Below are positions 19,581 through 28,354 of a stretch of DNA of 28,354 nucleotides, piece after piece (the first letter of the stretch is position 1; every line of letters begins with the position of its first letter). The translations under genes and the position numbers were made by a program. The notes beneath the pieces are model-generated. The model saw only the letters and a program-made list of their open reading frames with translations, searched no databases and was not told where the DNA came from. The stretch is from Gnetum montanum (taxonomy: Eukaryota; Streptophyta; Gnetopsida; Gnetales; Gnetaceae), in assembly GCA_015680685.1 (NCBI GenBank), contig MNCI01006676.1, forward strand, positions 361,837 through 390,190, written 5' to 3'.

Positions 19581-19740
19581 GATAGAGTGAATGATCATCG
19601 ATAATGGATAAGACCTTTATCTTTCTAAGCTTCTCCATGATCTTGGAACCTACATTATAGATCAGGAAAAACATGGGATTTATGATCAAAAACCTAGAAA
19701 TCACATTGCCTCTGCAACCACTAAATGCAAGGAAACTAAG
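19576..19740 (-). pseudogene. unrecognised decayed coding region, minus strand (upstream part)
   Basis: On the minus strand this gives an open frame (NVISRFLIINPMFFLIYN, then IMEKLRKIKVLSIIDDH). When LTR4 and one CATAG copy are taken out, it runs in the same frame into the segment at 18771-18430. So a single open frame existed before the LTR inserted. Product unknown. Confidence 0.4.
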
Positions 19741-20038
19741 ATTTAGTATTTGTAAGAAAAAATATAAAAATCAAAATATAGGAACATAGAATATAGATGC
19801 AAACATACACATACTTTAATAATGATAGCTAAATCAAAACAAGCATACTATCCCTAGATTTCTAGACTACATAACCTTCATTCTCTATCTTTGGCTTAGA
19901 TATGTTGCATTGACACTTAGAGAAATTTTTGATTTTTTTTCTTTTCTACTAACCTTTAAAAAAATTTCAATGTTCAAACTCCTGTACACTTAGTCATATT
20001 TTTTACACTTAATAAAATCTTGGCCAAACTTATCAATT

Positions 20039-20608
20039 CTTAGGAAATTTTACTTTCTTCTCCTTTCTAACACTTCATAAAATTCTAACCTTGGTCTATC
20101 CCACTACCCTACCAAAATTTTTAAAAATTCCTTAACAATCTGATGTGTAGCCAAACTTTGACCTTCTCCTACTTTACCCCTGAGTCTTACTAAAATTTTG
20201 GTTTTAGTTTCGATTTCCATCCTCCCCTTAGAAAATTTTCAATTTCAATTTTGGTTTTGGTTCCAATTTTAATTTTTGGTTCTATCTCTAGCCTTAGGAA
20301 ATTTTCAGCTTTTGTTTGATTTTTCCAATTTCAATTTCCTTTTTCATTTTCAATTTTAGACTTGGAAAATTTTTGGTTTTCACCTCTAGTTTTCTTCCTT
20401 AGAGAATTTTTTTTATTTCAATTTTTGGATTTTCATTTCTTAGAAAATTTTTGGATTTTGGTTTGCGTTGAATGCCTTAGAAAATTTTCAAATTTCGATT
20501 ATGGTCCAATACCTTAAAAAAATTTTGTTCCTAGTTTTGATTTTGGTTTCGCCTCTCCAACACTTAGAAAGATCTTTTTCATTTCCCCTCAACACTTAGA
20601 TAAATTTT
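20039..20608 (+). repeat. dispersed CTTAGAAAATTTT motif block
   Basis: About ten copies of CTTAGAAAATTTT or close variants start at 20039, 20227, 20293, 20361, 20398, 20439, 20476, 20513, 20563 and 20595. Between them lie CAATTTCAATTTTGG-type runs. Spacing is irregular (32 to about 190 bases), so this is an old, degenerate tandem repeat. Confidence 0.65.
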
Positions 20609-22004
20609 GGTCGGTCCACCCTAGTATGTCCCCAACACGTAGTTATTTTTTTAGTTTCCCTACTATTGTCTAACCTAGGTTACTTTTGTTATCTTCCATT
20701 CAAATCCTTTTTTTCTCATCCTTTCCATGTTAGCACCGATGAGATCAACCATGCATTGGTTATGTGTTGTAGATGTGATGGGTTCCATGCTAAAAAAGAA
20801 GGGGCTTTTATCAATGTGCACAAGACCTTCTTTCTTTTCCCACCTCCAAAATAAGAAAAAAACATAATGAAAACCCCTACATGCATTATTTGTGTGTTGG
20901 CCTTCAACAAATATGCAACCAACCTACACCGATCATATCCAACACAAAGGCCATTGCCACACTCATCATGTAAAGACCACAATGGCCATGATTTTCCTTT
21001 CACTTCTCCTCCTAAGAAAATCTATAAAATCCTTTCTTTTGCAAACCTTATACCCTTGAAACTAGCCATTTCAACCCTTAAGGGCATTGTGGATAGCCTA
21101 CTTTAGCTACAATTAGTCTCACCAAGGCTTGATGTTTCCTCCCTAATGGTAGATCTATCTTGGTGGCATAAAATCCATGTTTTCATTTTCCTCTTCATTC
21201 ATATTAAACCCTCCTCTCTTTCCTTTCATCTTTGATCCTTGTTGTCGTCACCATTTACTTTCGTTGCCAATGCGCATAGGTTGGCATTGTGGTCGATGCC
21301 ATCAAGAGTGTACCAACAAGTCATGGCTGCATGACATCATGACTAGCACACTATCACTGCAATGCCCACTAGCACACCTAGCAAAGAGCATTCTATATTT
21401 TTTGTTTTTTTGTTTTTTGCAACCTTCCTTGTTTTACACAAAAAATGAAAAATAAAAATAAATAATAATAAAAAGGTTAGGATCTAGGACTTACCTAGCT
21501 GAAGTTAGCACATGGTTGGGCCTCTTCCTAATGACCTCTATGACTAGTTCATGTGGCTACTAGTGGGTCCCACCTACCTCCTTGGTGTAACCTCCATGAT
21601 AACCTCCCTTTCTTTGTGATGCCATAACACCACTAGTTGGCATGCATAAAACAAACATAAACCTACTTGCTCATGCTGAGTCCCAAACTTCCACGTGGAA
21701 AATGCCAAAGTAATTCTCTCTTTCTTCCCTCTCTCCAGTTTATACTTCTTCTTCTCCTCTAATGTCTTTTTTATATTTTTCTTTTGCACCTCACTTTTCT
21801 TGAAAATATCCAAAATGACATAAATTGATGTTGCTATTCTCACATCATGTCTGCATTTTGGGTCACAAACACATGATGAACTAATAAGCTTCTTTCTCAT
21901 CTTGGGACTTACTTGACCTTGCCCTAGATCCTTTGCTATAAACCTTTGTGCATAGACTAATGCTTCATATCAAAAGTAAGAAATTTTTTAACTTGCTCAT
22001 GATA

Positions 22005-22360
22005 CTTGGAAAATTTTTCTAACAACTTTATCCTTGGCAAGCCATCTAACTTCCCTTCCTTGATTGGTGTTCTACATCAAAATATCTTTAAATTTATCTT
22101 TTGTTATTTAGGAAAGGTTTTTAACTCTTCCCTCCCCTACATAATTTGAAAACACTTTTGTAACTCCTTCTATCCTAGACTTAGAAACTTTTTTCACTTT
22201 CTTCATGATCGCTTATCTTTGAAACTTTTCTAACTTCTCATATAAGTTAGAAAATTTTTCTAACTCTTTCACAACTTTGCAAAATATTTTCAAATTTCTC
22301 TCTTCCTTACCTTAGAAAAAATTTTCAACTTCATCTTTGCTATACTTTGGAAAATTTGCC
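22005..22360 (+). repeat. second motif block with near-palindrome
   Basis: Related words at 22005 (CTTGGAAAATTTTT), 22246-22264 (GTTAGAAAATTTTTCTAAC, almost its own reverse complement), about 22312 and about 22348. It resembles the block at 20039. Confidence 0.5.
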
Positions 22361-22764
22361 TAAGTTTCCTCTAAATTTTTTTAAAAAAATCTAACTTTTT
22401 CTCATTAGCTTCTATGTTTTCACATGTAAATTCTTCTAAATTTCTTAATTTTAATTTCTTTCCCATGTAATTATTCTCTCTCTCATGCTTTGTAAGCCAT
22501 GGATCTCACCCTAGTTCACTATCTACATGAACTACTCCTCTTGGATGAAGCCCATAACTAAATCACTTATTCTCTCAATGAGGACTTAATCAATTTTTCT
22601 TTACTTGACTCCTTGAACTTCATCTTCTTTTTTCTCAATATCACCAAGGAAGACTTAATCCCTCAAACTAACCTTCCCTTCTTAGATCATGAAGCTATAT
22701 TAACTAATGATCCTTATTAGAATTTTCCATAAAAAATCAATAAAATAAAGAAAAGACCCTACAA

Positions 22765-23460
22765 CTAGGAGCAAACTTTCTTGACAACATCAAACAATCC
22801 ATCCTCAAAACCTTTGTATGGGAATATGATGACATGTTATGTTTAAACCCCATTCTCATCCAACACAACATCATACTCAAGGAAGATTCCAACCATTAAA
22901 GATTATATCACTAAGCTTTATAACACTAGATTCATATGCTTCCTAGACTACTCTGACTAGGTATGAAACATAGTGGTCAAGCCTAAGAAAAATAGAGCCA
23001 TTAGAATATGCATTAATTTTCATGATCTCAAAAAGTTAACATTAAAAGATGACTTTCCATTTTCAAACATCAATGAACTCATTGACACAAGGCATATATT
23101 GCTTAGCTTTATGAAGAGTTTCTTGGGTTATAGTCAAATCCAAGTCAACCTTGAACATCAATGTTTTACAACTTTCATGACCTCTTGAGGAACTTGTTGC
23201 TACACAAATATGTCATTTGGACTTAAGAATACTGAAGTAACATATCAATGGAACATGACCTTCATCTTTAGTAACATGATATTAAAACTATCAACGATTA
23301 TGTAGATAATCTAATTTCCAAATCTATCATTGCAAATAATCATCCCATTCATTTAGATATTCTTATCCTAATGCAACAAATACAATCTTTGCTTAAACCC
23401 CAAAAGTGTATATTTGGCATAGAAAAAGGTAAAATGTTAAGATTCTTAGTTTTAGCTAAC
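22765..23460 (+). pseudogene. reverse transcriptase relic, Tat-like Ty3/gypsy lineage
   Basis: The pieces, in order, match a plant Ty3/gypsy RT: WEYDDM (about 22818), KKNRAIRICINFHDL then LKDDFPFSNINELID (about 22980-23090), LGYSQIQV, MSFGLKN (about 23210-23230), YVDNLISKS (from 23299) and LKPQKCIFGIEKGKM (about 23392-23435). RT copies the genomic RNA. The order and the MSFGLKN form differ from the MPFGLCN form of element D, so this belongs to another lineage. A frameshift lies between about 23260 and 23290. The catalytic YVDD reads YVDN (23299-23310). Similarity ends just before LTR5, as expected if element D inserted into it. Confidence 0.75.
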
Positions 23461-23489
23461 AACATTGCCATGGTTCTTGATGATTCATA

Positions 23490-23587
23490 TTTTGACTAGC
23501 TCTAATATCATATACTTGATATTGGAGCCTCAACATCGGATACCCAATGTTGGAGCCCAGGACGTGATGTTGAATATCTAATATTAT
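23490..23587 (+). repeat. 14-bp units in U3 of LTR5
   Basis: Steps of 14 from 23490: TTTTGACTAGCTCT, AATATCATATACTT, GATATTGGAGCCTC, AACATCGGATACCC, AATGTTGGAGCCCA, then two weak units. They are related to the LTR3 units (AATATCTTAGCTCT). Confidence 0.65.
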
Positions 23588-24146
23588 GGGGTATATGTTG
23601 GCCTATAAATATAGTGCTTGGGCTCATAATTTTTATAAGTTTCTGATATAGTTTACAAATGTTGTCATAGATAGTGAAGCTTTTGCAATTTGTTTTCTCC
23701 ATAGTTAGAATATTTTCTAAGTGCCTGCAGCATGGATCTTTGTTCAAACACTAATTTACCTAAGCACAACAGTGTGACAGGAATAAAAATGAACCCTTTT
23801 GATCATCCTTGCAACACTAAGAATAGATTAAATGTTTCCTTGATGCATTTAATATTCATTTACTTCATTTCAATGCACTTTAATTAAGCAATTAATTTCT
23901 AGTTATTAATGAACACAAGCACAACCACCTCAAGCATACGTGTAGCACTTGGTAACCCAAAAACACTTAATGTTTGGTAGCCCAACAGTGCTATACGTGT
24001 TCAAGATGTATCTAGAAAGTGGAAATAGGTACTTGTGTTAGGCTAGCTAGGCAATAGAATAATTAGATATTAAATTCCTTTATCTTTTATTCTTGTTGTA
24101 GGTGATTAAACTTACAAAACATAAAAATGATAAAAATCGTGTAGCT

Positions 24147-24190
24147 CAATTACACTTAAACCATATCCTTGAGCTTCACAAGTGTAGTTG
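24147..24190 (+). other. covarying LTR hairpin, LTR5
   Basis: CAATTACACTT (24147-24157) pairs with AAGTGTAGTTG (24180-24190) over 11 bp with one T-G wobble. The arms resemble LTR2. Confidence 0.8.
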
Positions 24191-24343
24191 GGAAGATGAA
24201 AAACATTCTCAATGCCCATTTCATTTCACTTCCTAGAGAATTAGTGCACTGGAGAACTATAGGTCCATGAAATTTGATCGAATCGTGCATGAATGCCTTA
24301 GTGATTCGTATGGTTGGGTGTACAGGTACCTCACCGCTCATCA

Positions 24344-24494
24344 TTGCCAAGGACCTGTTGGTTGTTTTGTGCACTATCTAGGATTTAGTAAAAATTATTT
24401 AAGTCATTGAAATGAACCTTAGGGTCATGTCACATTTTAAGATTACTACAACAATTTTAAGAAGCACACTACATTTTTATTTCTCTAACATAAA
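24344..24494 (+). other. leader of element D with weak primer-binding-site candidate
   Basis: Non-coding sequence between the LTR5 end and the first gag ATG. A TTGGTTGTTTTG word about 14 bases after the LTR distantly resembles the TTGGCGCCGTTG start of the primer binding site common in Athila-type elements. With so many changes this is only a guess. Confidence 0.3.
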
Positions 24495-26100
24495 ATGTCT
24501 TCTTCTCATAGGATTGATTCTCCACCCAACTTTGATGAAGTACATCCACCAGTGCCTCAACAATACCGAGTGTTATATGCTTATCTTAATGAGTGTGTAC
24601 CAAATTTCACCTTCATCCTACACTAGGATGAACAATTGTAGTGACGTGACATGGAGGGCAACATTGTGTTGCTGCCCAATTGATCCATTCCTGTAATGCT
24701 CCAACAAATGCTTATATGGTGGGGTCTCCAAGGACTTCATGCTGAGTACATGGTGTAGGATAGTGATGCCAGGGATTATCATCCCACTAAGGCACAATGT
24801 CTTAGAGATCACCAATAAGAACAACATTATGAATTTGTGAAGGGAAAAAGATTCAATGATTCCCCATTCATGTTATACCAAAAAGATGGTGGAGAGCCCT
24901 TCTCTAGGGGTTTTCCATTGAGTGAAATTCCTCTCTTTGACTTTGGTGAAGGAGGTCAAAACCAGAATTTGTAGTCCATGATTCACAATCCTAGTTCCAA
25001 TAAGAATGGATCCAATGACGAAGAAGGAACCAAAGAGGCAAGTCAAGGTAGGGATGTAGTTAAGAAACAAGATCATGATCATGGTCATGATCACCAAAGA
25101 GGTGGTAGAAGGCACCGTGATGGTGCTAGTCCTCCTTCCTCTTCACCTTCATCATCATCCTCTTCTTCTTCTGGCTCTGATCACAATTGTAGAGGGCACA
25201 ATCGTGATGGAGATAACCAAAAAGACCAAAATGTTCGAAGGGGCCATCGGGCAAGGCAAGACTAGAAGCATGAGCATTCAAGAGAGACATGATGCCATGA
25301 ATGAAGGGGTAGTAGAGGGCATCAGAGGCACCAAAATCAAGGCCTTGATGAGTCTTTGCTTGCTACCCAAAGTATGCTAAACATTACAAAGGTAGTATGA
25401 ATTCCAACAAGGCATGTAAAGTATAGTCAAATCAAAAGACTAAATATAAACAATATCGCTACGTTTGAAGGGGGATATAACTTAGATCTGCAGAACCATC
25501 TCCAAGCTTTTCAAGATGCATGTGACTTGCAGAACATAGAGAATGAATGGAAAAAGCTTAAGTTGTTCCCATGGACACTCCTTAAAGAAGTAGAAAACTG
25601 GTGTCAATCCTTAGAAATAGAATCTATCAGATGATGGAGTACAATGCTCAAATTTTTCAATGACAAATATCAAACATACTCCAAAGTGTCCAACTTGAGA
25701 AGGTAGATCCAAGGATGGAAACAAGGAATACATGAACCCTTGGATGCCACCGTTAGTTGATACTATTCCTTAATGCATAGATGTCCTGGCCATGGTTATT
25801 CTCAACTAGATCAACTTTGCCACATTGTAGATGAGCTTCAATTTGAAACAAGAAGAATCCTTGGCATCTATGCCCAAGGGTGACTATTAGAATTAAGCAT
25901 CCATCAGATCTAAAGATTGATCAAGTAGGTAGCTAAAGATGAAGGTGAGTTGAGAAAATAAGAAAGTACAAAAGAGTATAATCACAATCCTTCCATCTAC
26001 AAGAGGAAGGTTCAATTTCGTGCTAGTGAGGAAGAATAGCACTTGATAAGGTGATAAATAGGAAATCCTTGCTACTTCAAAGATTTCAATTTGAAATTAT
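24495..26100 (+). pseudogene. gag N-terminal and central part, element D
   Basis: It starts at ATG 24495 (MSSSHRIDSPPNFDEV) and keeps one frame for about 1.4 kb with several stops (TAG, TGA and TAA). It includes a His/Asp-rich run (DHDHGHDHQRGGRRH, about 25065-25110) and a Ser run (about 25135-25175). The retrotransposon-gag domain follows from about 25460 to 25840 (FEGGYNLDLQNHLQAF, FPWTLLKEVENW, KFFNDKY, IQGWKQGIHEPLD, HRCPGHGY). Gag forms the particle. The gag core is well preserved apart from stops at 25633 (TGA), 25706 (TAG) and 25757 (TGA). It follows LTR5 and a short leader. Confidence 0.8.
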
Positions 26101-27000
26101 AGTAAAGTTTGATCAGTTATGAGAATCCATGGATAGTAGATTTCAAGCTATCCTAAAAATTGTTGAAGAGTCCAAAGAACAAGGTAGTGATTGTGAGTGT
26201 AGGAGGGGCAAGGAAGTTGAATGTGCCTATCAAAAAGGTAAGGGCAAGATTACTGCAATAGAAGAAGTTTTGGAAAGTGAATCAGATGATGATGATGGAT
26301 GTGATGTTTGCGAGTATGAAAATCCTAAGGGATGTTGTCCCATAATGGCACACTTACACAAATCTAGGTTGTATGCTTTGAATCCATGACTAACACAAAG
26401 GCAAACATCTAAAAGATTGCCTTATCCTCAAGGTAATTCTAGGTAGTTCCACTAGCAACAACAATATTATCCAAGTGGAACTCCATCAAAATCATATGAG
26501 CAATATCAATAATGGACGCAACCACAATCATGGGCGCTGACACCACCAAAGCAACAATACCCTTACCGACAACTTGATCCCTATGGGTATTACATTTAGC
26601 AACCCTTGTCTCTATGTGACTCCTCCAATCATGTTTCTACTTTCCAATCTCACTACCAGCCTTCTAATTATTATCAATCTCATTCTCCACATGTAAGAAG
26701 GAATACCACCTCTTACCCTTACCTTCCTCCTATTCCTACACATCTTCCTCCTCCAACCGCATAGCTACCACCTACTCCACCTATGTAGGGTGAACTCCCA
26801 GCTCAATTGCAACAACACAATGCTATCAAGGCCATTAATCTACAACCAGTTCATCAATCGAGTGGTTCGAATACTCAATCAAAGAAAAGACCTTTCTTCC
26901 AACCACATAGTCCACCTAAGCCCTCAAATACACCTACAGTCGACAACCCTATTCCTTTGTCTTCCTTTATATCAAATTCTTTTGAGTTTCCTTCAAGCTA
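26101..27000 (+). pseudogene. gag C-terminal part, element D
   Basis: A frame change occurs near 26090-26130, then MDSRFQAILKIVEES aligns with the first bases of the window. The knuckle here is GCDVCEYENPKGCC (about 26297-26340), with Asn where elements A and C have His. A Tyr/Pro/Gln-rich tail (QQYPYRQLDPYGYY) follows, then KKRPFFQPHSPPKPS. The 11-mer is changed to AATCATGGGCG at 26526-26536. Many stops are present. Confidence 0.75.
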
Positions 27001-27029
27001 AACATCACCCAAGATCCCAAGAAGTTAGC

Positions 27030-27400
27030 AAATCCTAGGAGTCCTTTGATCTATGTGTAGATTCTAGTGTCAACATGATCTCTCATGATATGTATACTAC
27101 ATGGAACCTACCTCCATTAAAGAAAAGTAATATTAGATTAGGATTGGTAGAAGACATTCTGAACACTATCTATAAGTGGTCTTATTTTACTAATTTCCTA
27201 TGATCAAAGTGGAGAACTGCAAAGGGGACTTCTTAATCATCATTAGAAGGGCATGGTTACAAACCATTGATGCAAGGATGGGCATCAGAGTTATTTCCCT
27301 GGAAATATCCAAAGAAAATGCATTCAGAAAGATTGAGAAGAAGTAAGTTCAATGCATTGTGTACAATGATACAAGGTGCAATTTTGTGCAGAAACTCTAG
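27030..27400 (+). pseudogene. broken retropepsin, element D
   Basis: It aligns with 990-1400 of element A. The catalytic motif reads VDSSVNMIS (about 27055-27080), so the Gly of DSG is gone. The stretch matching LELANQSITVP is deleted. KGDFLIIIRRAWLQTIDA and ISLEISKENAF follow. The domain cannot be active in this copy. Confidence 0.75.
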
Positions 27401-27779
27401 GTAGTGAAATGAGCATCCATCTTTGCATGCAAGTAGTATGCACCAAAAGTAGAAATTCAAAGGTGTTTGTACATAGTAGCTACAAAACAAGAGGGCACCC
27501 ATTGGTTGACCGATGATTCTGAGAGTAGCACACTTTGTATGGAACCAACTGAGAGTTTGACATGTGCATATGTTGTAGGCATGGATGAACTAGAGCAAGT
27601 TCATCACTAACTCTCTGATGATACAAATGATGATACCTATTAAAAAGAGTTGGAAATTTCTAAAAATTTCTAGCAAGAGCCCCTTGAACTAAAAACTCTA
27701 CTAGCCGACATGAAATATGTATTCTTAAAGAATGATAAGCCAGTCATAATTAATGCAAATCTTGCTCTAGAATAGAAAA
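27401..27779 (+). pseudogene. protease-to-RT linker, element D
   Basis: It aligns with element A at about 1400-1668 (for example TLCMEPTESLTCAYV against LTCMELTEGITYAYI). Element A stops matching where D goes on with LELKTLLADMKYVFL, which marks the left end of the pol deletion in A. Confidence 0.65.
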
Positions 27780-28354
27780 TGATGCTGTTGAATGTGGTTG
27801 AAAAATGATTAGCAACTTTTGCCTCGTCATATCCTAAGGTCATAGGGATTGATCCTAGGATATGCCAACACTACATCTACACTAATATGACCATAAAGCT
27901 AAAGAGATAGCCACAGTGGCAATTAAACGCCAAACTAAAGTAGATTGTCAAGGAAGAAATTGAACAACTCCTCAAGGTGGGTTTATTTATCCTATTGAAG
28001 ATAGTAAGTGGATTAGTCCACTCGTTATTGTGCCCAAAATGTGGCAAGTGGTAGGTCTACATTGATTTTCAACTACTAAATATGGCAACATTCAAGAACC
28101 ATTTTCTATTGTCATTTGTTGATCAAGTGTTAGACACAATATCTGAGCATTGCTACTACATTTTTCCAGATGGTTATAGTGGCTATAACCAAATCTAGAT
28201 TGCACCTAAAGACCAAGCCAAAACAACATTCACAATTCCATGGGGGACTTTTGCATATCGCAAGATGCCCTTTGGTCTGTGCAATGCCTCTGCTACCTTT
28301 CAACACCTAGTTCTAAGCATTTTTCAATAGCAAATTGGTAGTGGTGTGGAAGCC
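27780..28354 (+). pseudogene. reverse transcriptase, Athila-like, element D (cut by window end)
   Basis: RT copies the element RNA into DNA in the cytoplasmic particle. Visible blocks are IGIDPRICQHYI (about 27845), PQWQLNAKLK (about 27910), VKEEIEQLLKVG (about 27950), IDFQLLN (about 28060), FPDGYSGYNQI (about 28165-28197), IAPKDQAKTTFTIPWGTF, and AYRKMPFGLCNASATFQ (about 28253-28302). The order and the GI-P-C-H and MPFGLCNA-ATFQ forms match Athila-type Ty3/gypsy RT. Stops and at least one frame change break it. The YVDD catalytic block would lie just beyond the window. Confidence 0.85.

Larger units (their letters stand above)
19741..22760. other. unassigned pyrimidine-rich region
   Basis: It contains two blocks of a CTTAGAAAATTTT-type motif (20039-20608 and 22005-22360) separated by about 1.4 kb of unrelated sequence. 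ORFs at 20666-20854 and 21177-21455 (+) and at 20716-21003 and 21574-21900 (-) show no family signal. The last one is Lys/Glu-rich, with MRKKLISSSCVCDPKCRH at its start, and is not recognised. Confidence 0.45.
23478..24343 (+). mobile_element. LTR5, 5' LTR of element D
   Basis: It is 866 bp, ending CTCATCA. The start at TGATGATTC is set by alignment with LTR3 and is less certain than the other ends. U3 has 14-bp units from 23490, the TATA box TATAAATAT is at 23604-23612, the CACA-N4-TGTG hairpin at 23765-23776, AATAAA at 23782-23787 and the covarying stem at 24147-24190. It is followed by a leader and the start of gag, so it is a 5' LTR. The predicted target duplication is GTTCT (23473-23477); its partner lies beyond the window. 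Confidence 0.83.

Noticed and set aside
20716-21003. Overlapping ORFs on both strands (20666-20854 +, 20716-21003 -, 20867-21106 +)
   Set aside because: No recognisable motif, overlapping frames on opposite strands and no splice context. Treated as random ORFs.
23465-23477. GCCATGG before LTR5 as a decayed PPT, which would make LTR5 a 3' LTR
   Set aside because: The sequence upstream is RT of another lineage, and gag of the same family follows LTR5, so it is a 5' LTR. The likeness is short.
24344-24380. Confident primer binding site after LTR5
   Set aside because: No good match to a tRNA 3' end complement; only a weak resemblance to the Athila-type site, so it is listed at low confidence.
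25075-25380. 101-codon ORF overlapping the gag Ser run in another frame
   Set aside because: It is a shadow of the low-complexity gag segment; the gag frame continues on both sides.
1-28354. Intact host gene, RNA gene or CRISPR array
   Set aside because: No long intact frame outside retroelements, no tRNA or rRNA signatures and no regularly spaced identical repeats were found by eye.

Overview
The window looks like repeat-rich nuclear DNA of a seed plant. It is AT-rich and holds no intact long gene. Almost everything that can be recognised is decayed Ty3/gypsy LTR retrotransposon sequence. The main family is Athila-like: the RT shows FAYRKMPFGLCNASATFQ and a GIDPRICQHYI-type lead-in, there is a retropepsin of DSG type, and an env-like ORF lies between pol and the 3' LTR. 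A large plant genome (gymnosperm or large monocot) would fit, but the species cannot be named from this sequence. No rRNA, tRNA, CRISPR or prokaryotic operon was seen.

Layout. Five LTRs of one family, all on the + strand, begin TGATGA(G) and end CTCATCA: LTR1 3734-4494, LTR2 9682-10568, LTR3 14682-15667, LTR4 18777-19575 and LTR5 23478-24343. Element A (1-4494) has gag-pro, a long noncoding 3' part and LTR1. Element B (4495-10568) has the noncoding part, an env-like ORF (6601-9521) and LTR2. Element C (10569-15667) has gag, a noncoding part and LTR3. LTR1 runs straight into B internal sequence and LTR2 straight into C gag, so the simplest reading is nesting: A inserted in B, and B inserted in C. 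From 15668 to 23477 lies older sequence: an unassigned stretch, a decayed minus-strand coding region split by solo LTR4 (flanked by a perfect 5-bp CATAG duplication), two blocks of a CTTAGAAAATTTT motif, and an RT relic of a different, Tat-like gypsy lineage. Element D (23478 to the window end) has 5' LTR5, gag, a broken protease and the start of RT.

The most interesting signals are structural. (1) A hairpin near the 3' end of all five LTRs keeps its pairing through several compensatory base changes, which points to a selected RNA structure. (2) The 11-mer AGTCATGGGGG occurs eight times exactly, all on the + strand, in gag, after pol, before the env-like ORF and as the LTR-adjacent polypurine tract. 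This suggests multiple plus-strand priming sites. (3) LTR U3 regions carry arrays of 14-bp units that differ between copies. A six-unit array with a TATA box also sits inside element B, about 440 bp upstream of the env-like ORF. (4) The 3' noncoding part holds a block conserved in A, B and C that codes for nothing recognisable.

In a working element the LTR would drive one genomic RNA, gag-pro-pol would make the particle and enzymes, and the env-like protein would come from a separate or spliced message. Every copy here is broken, with premature stops, frameshifts and deletions of pol in A and C.
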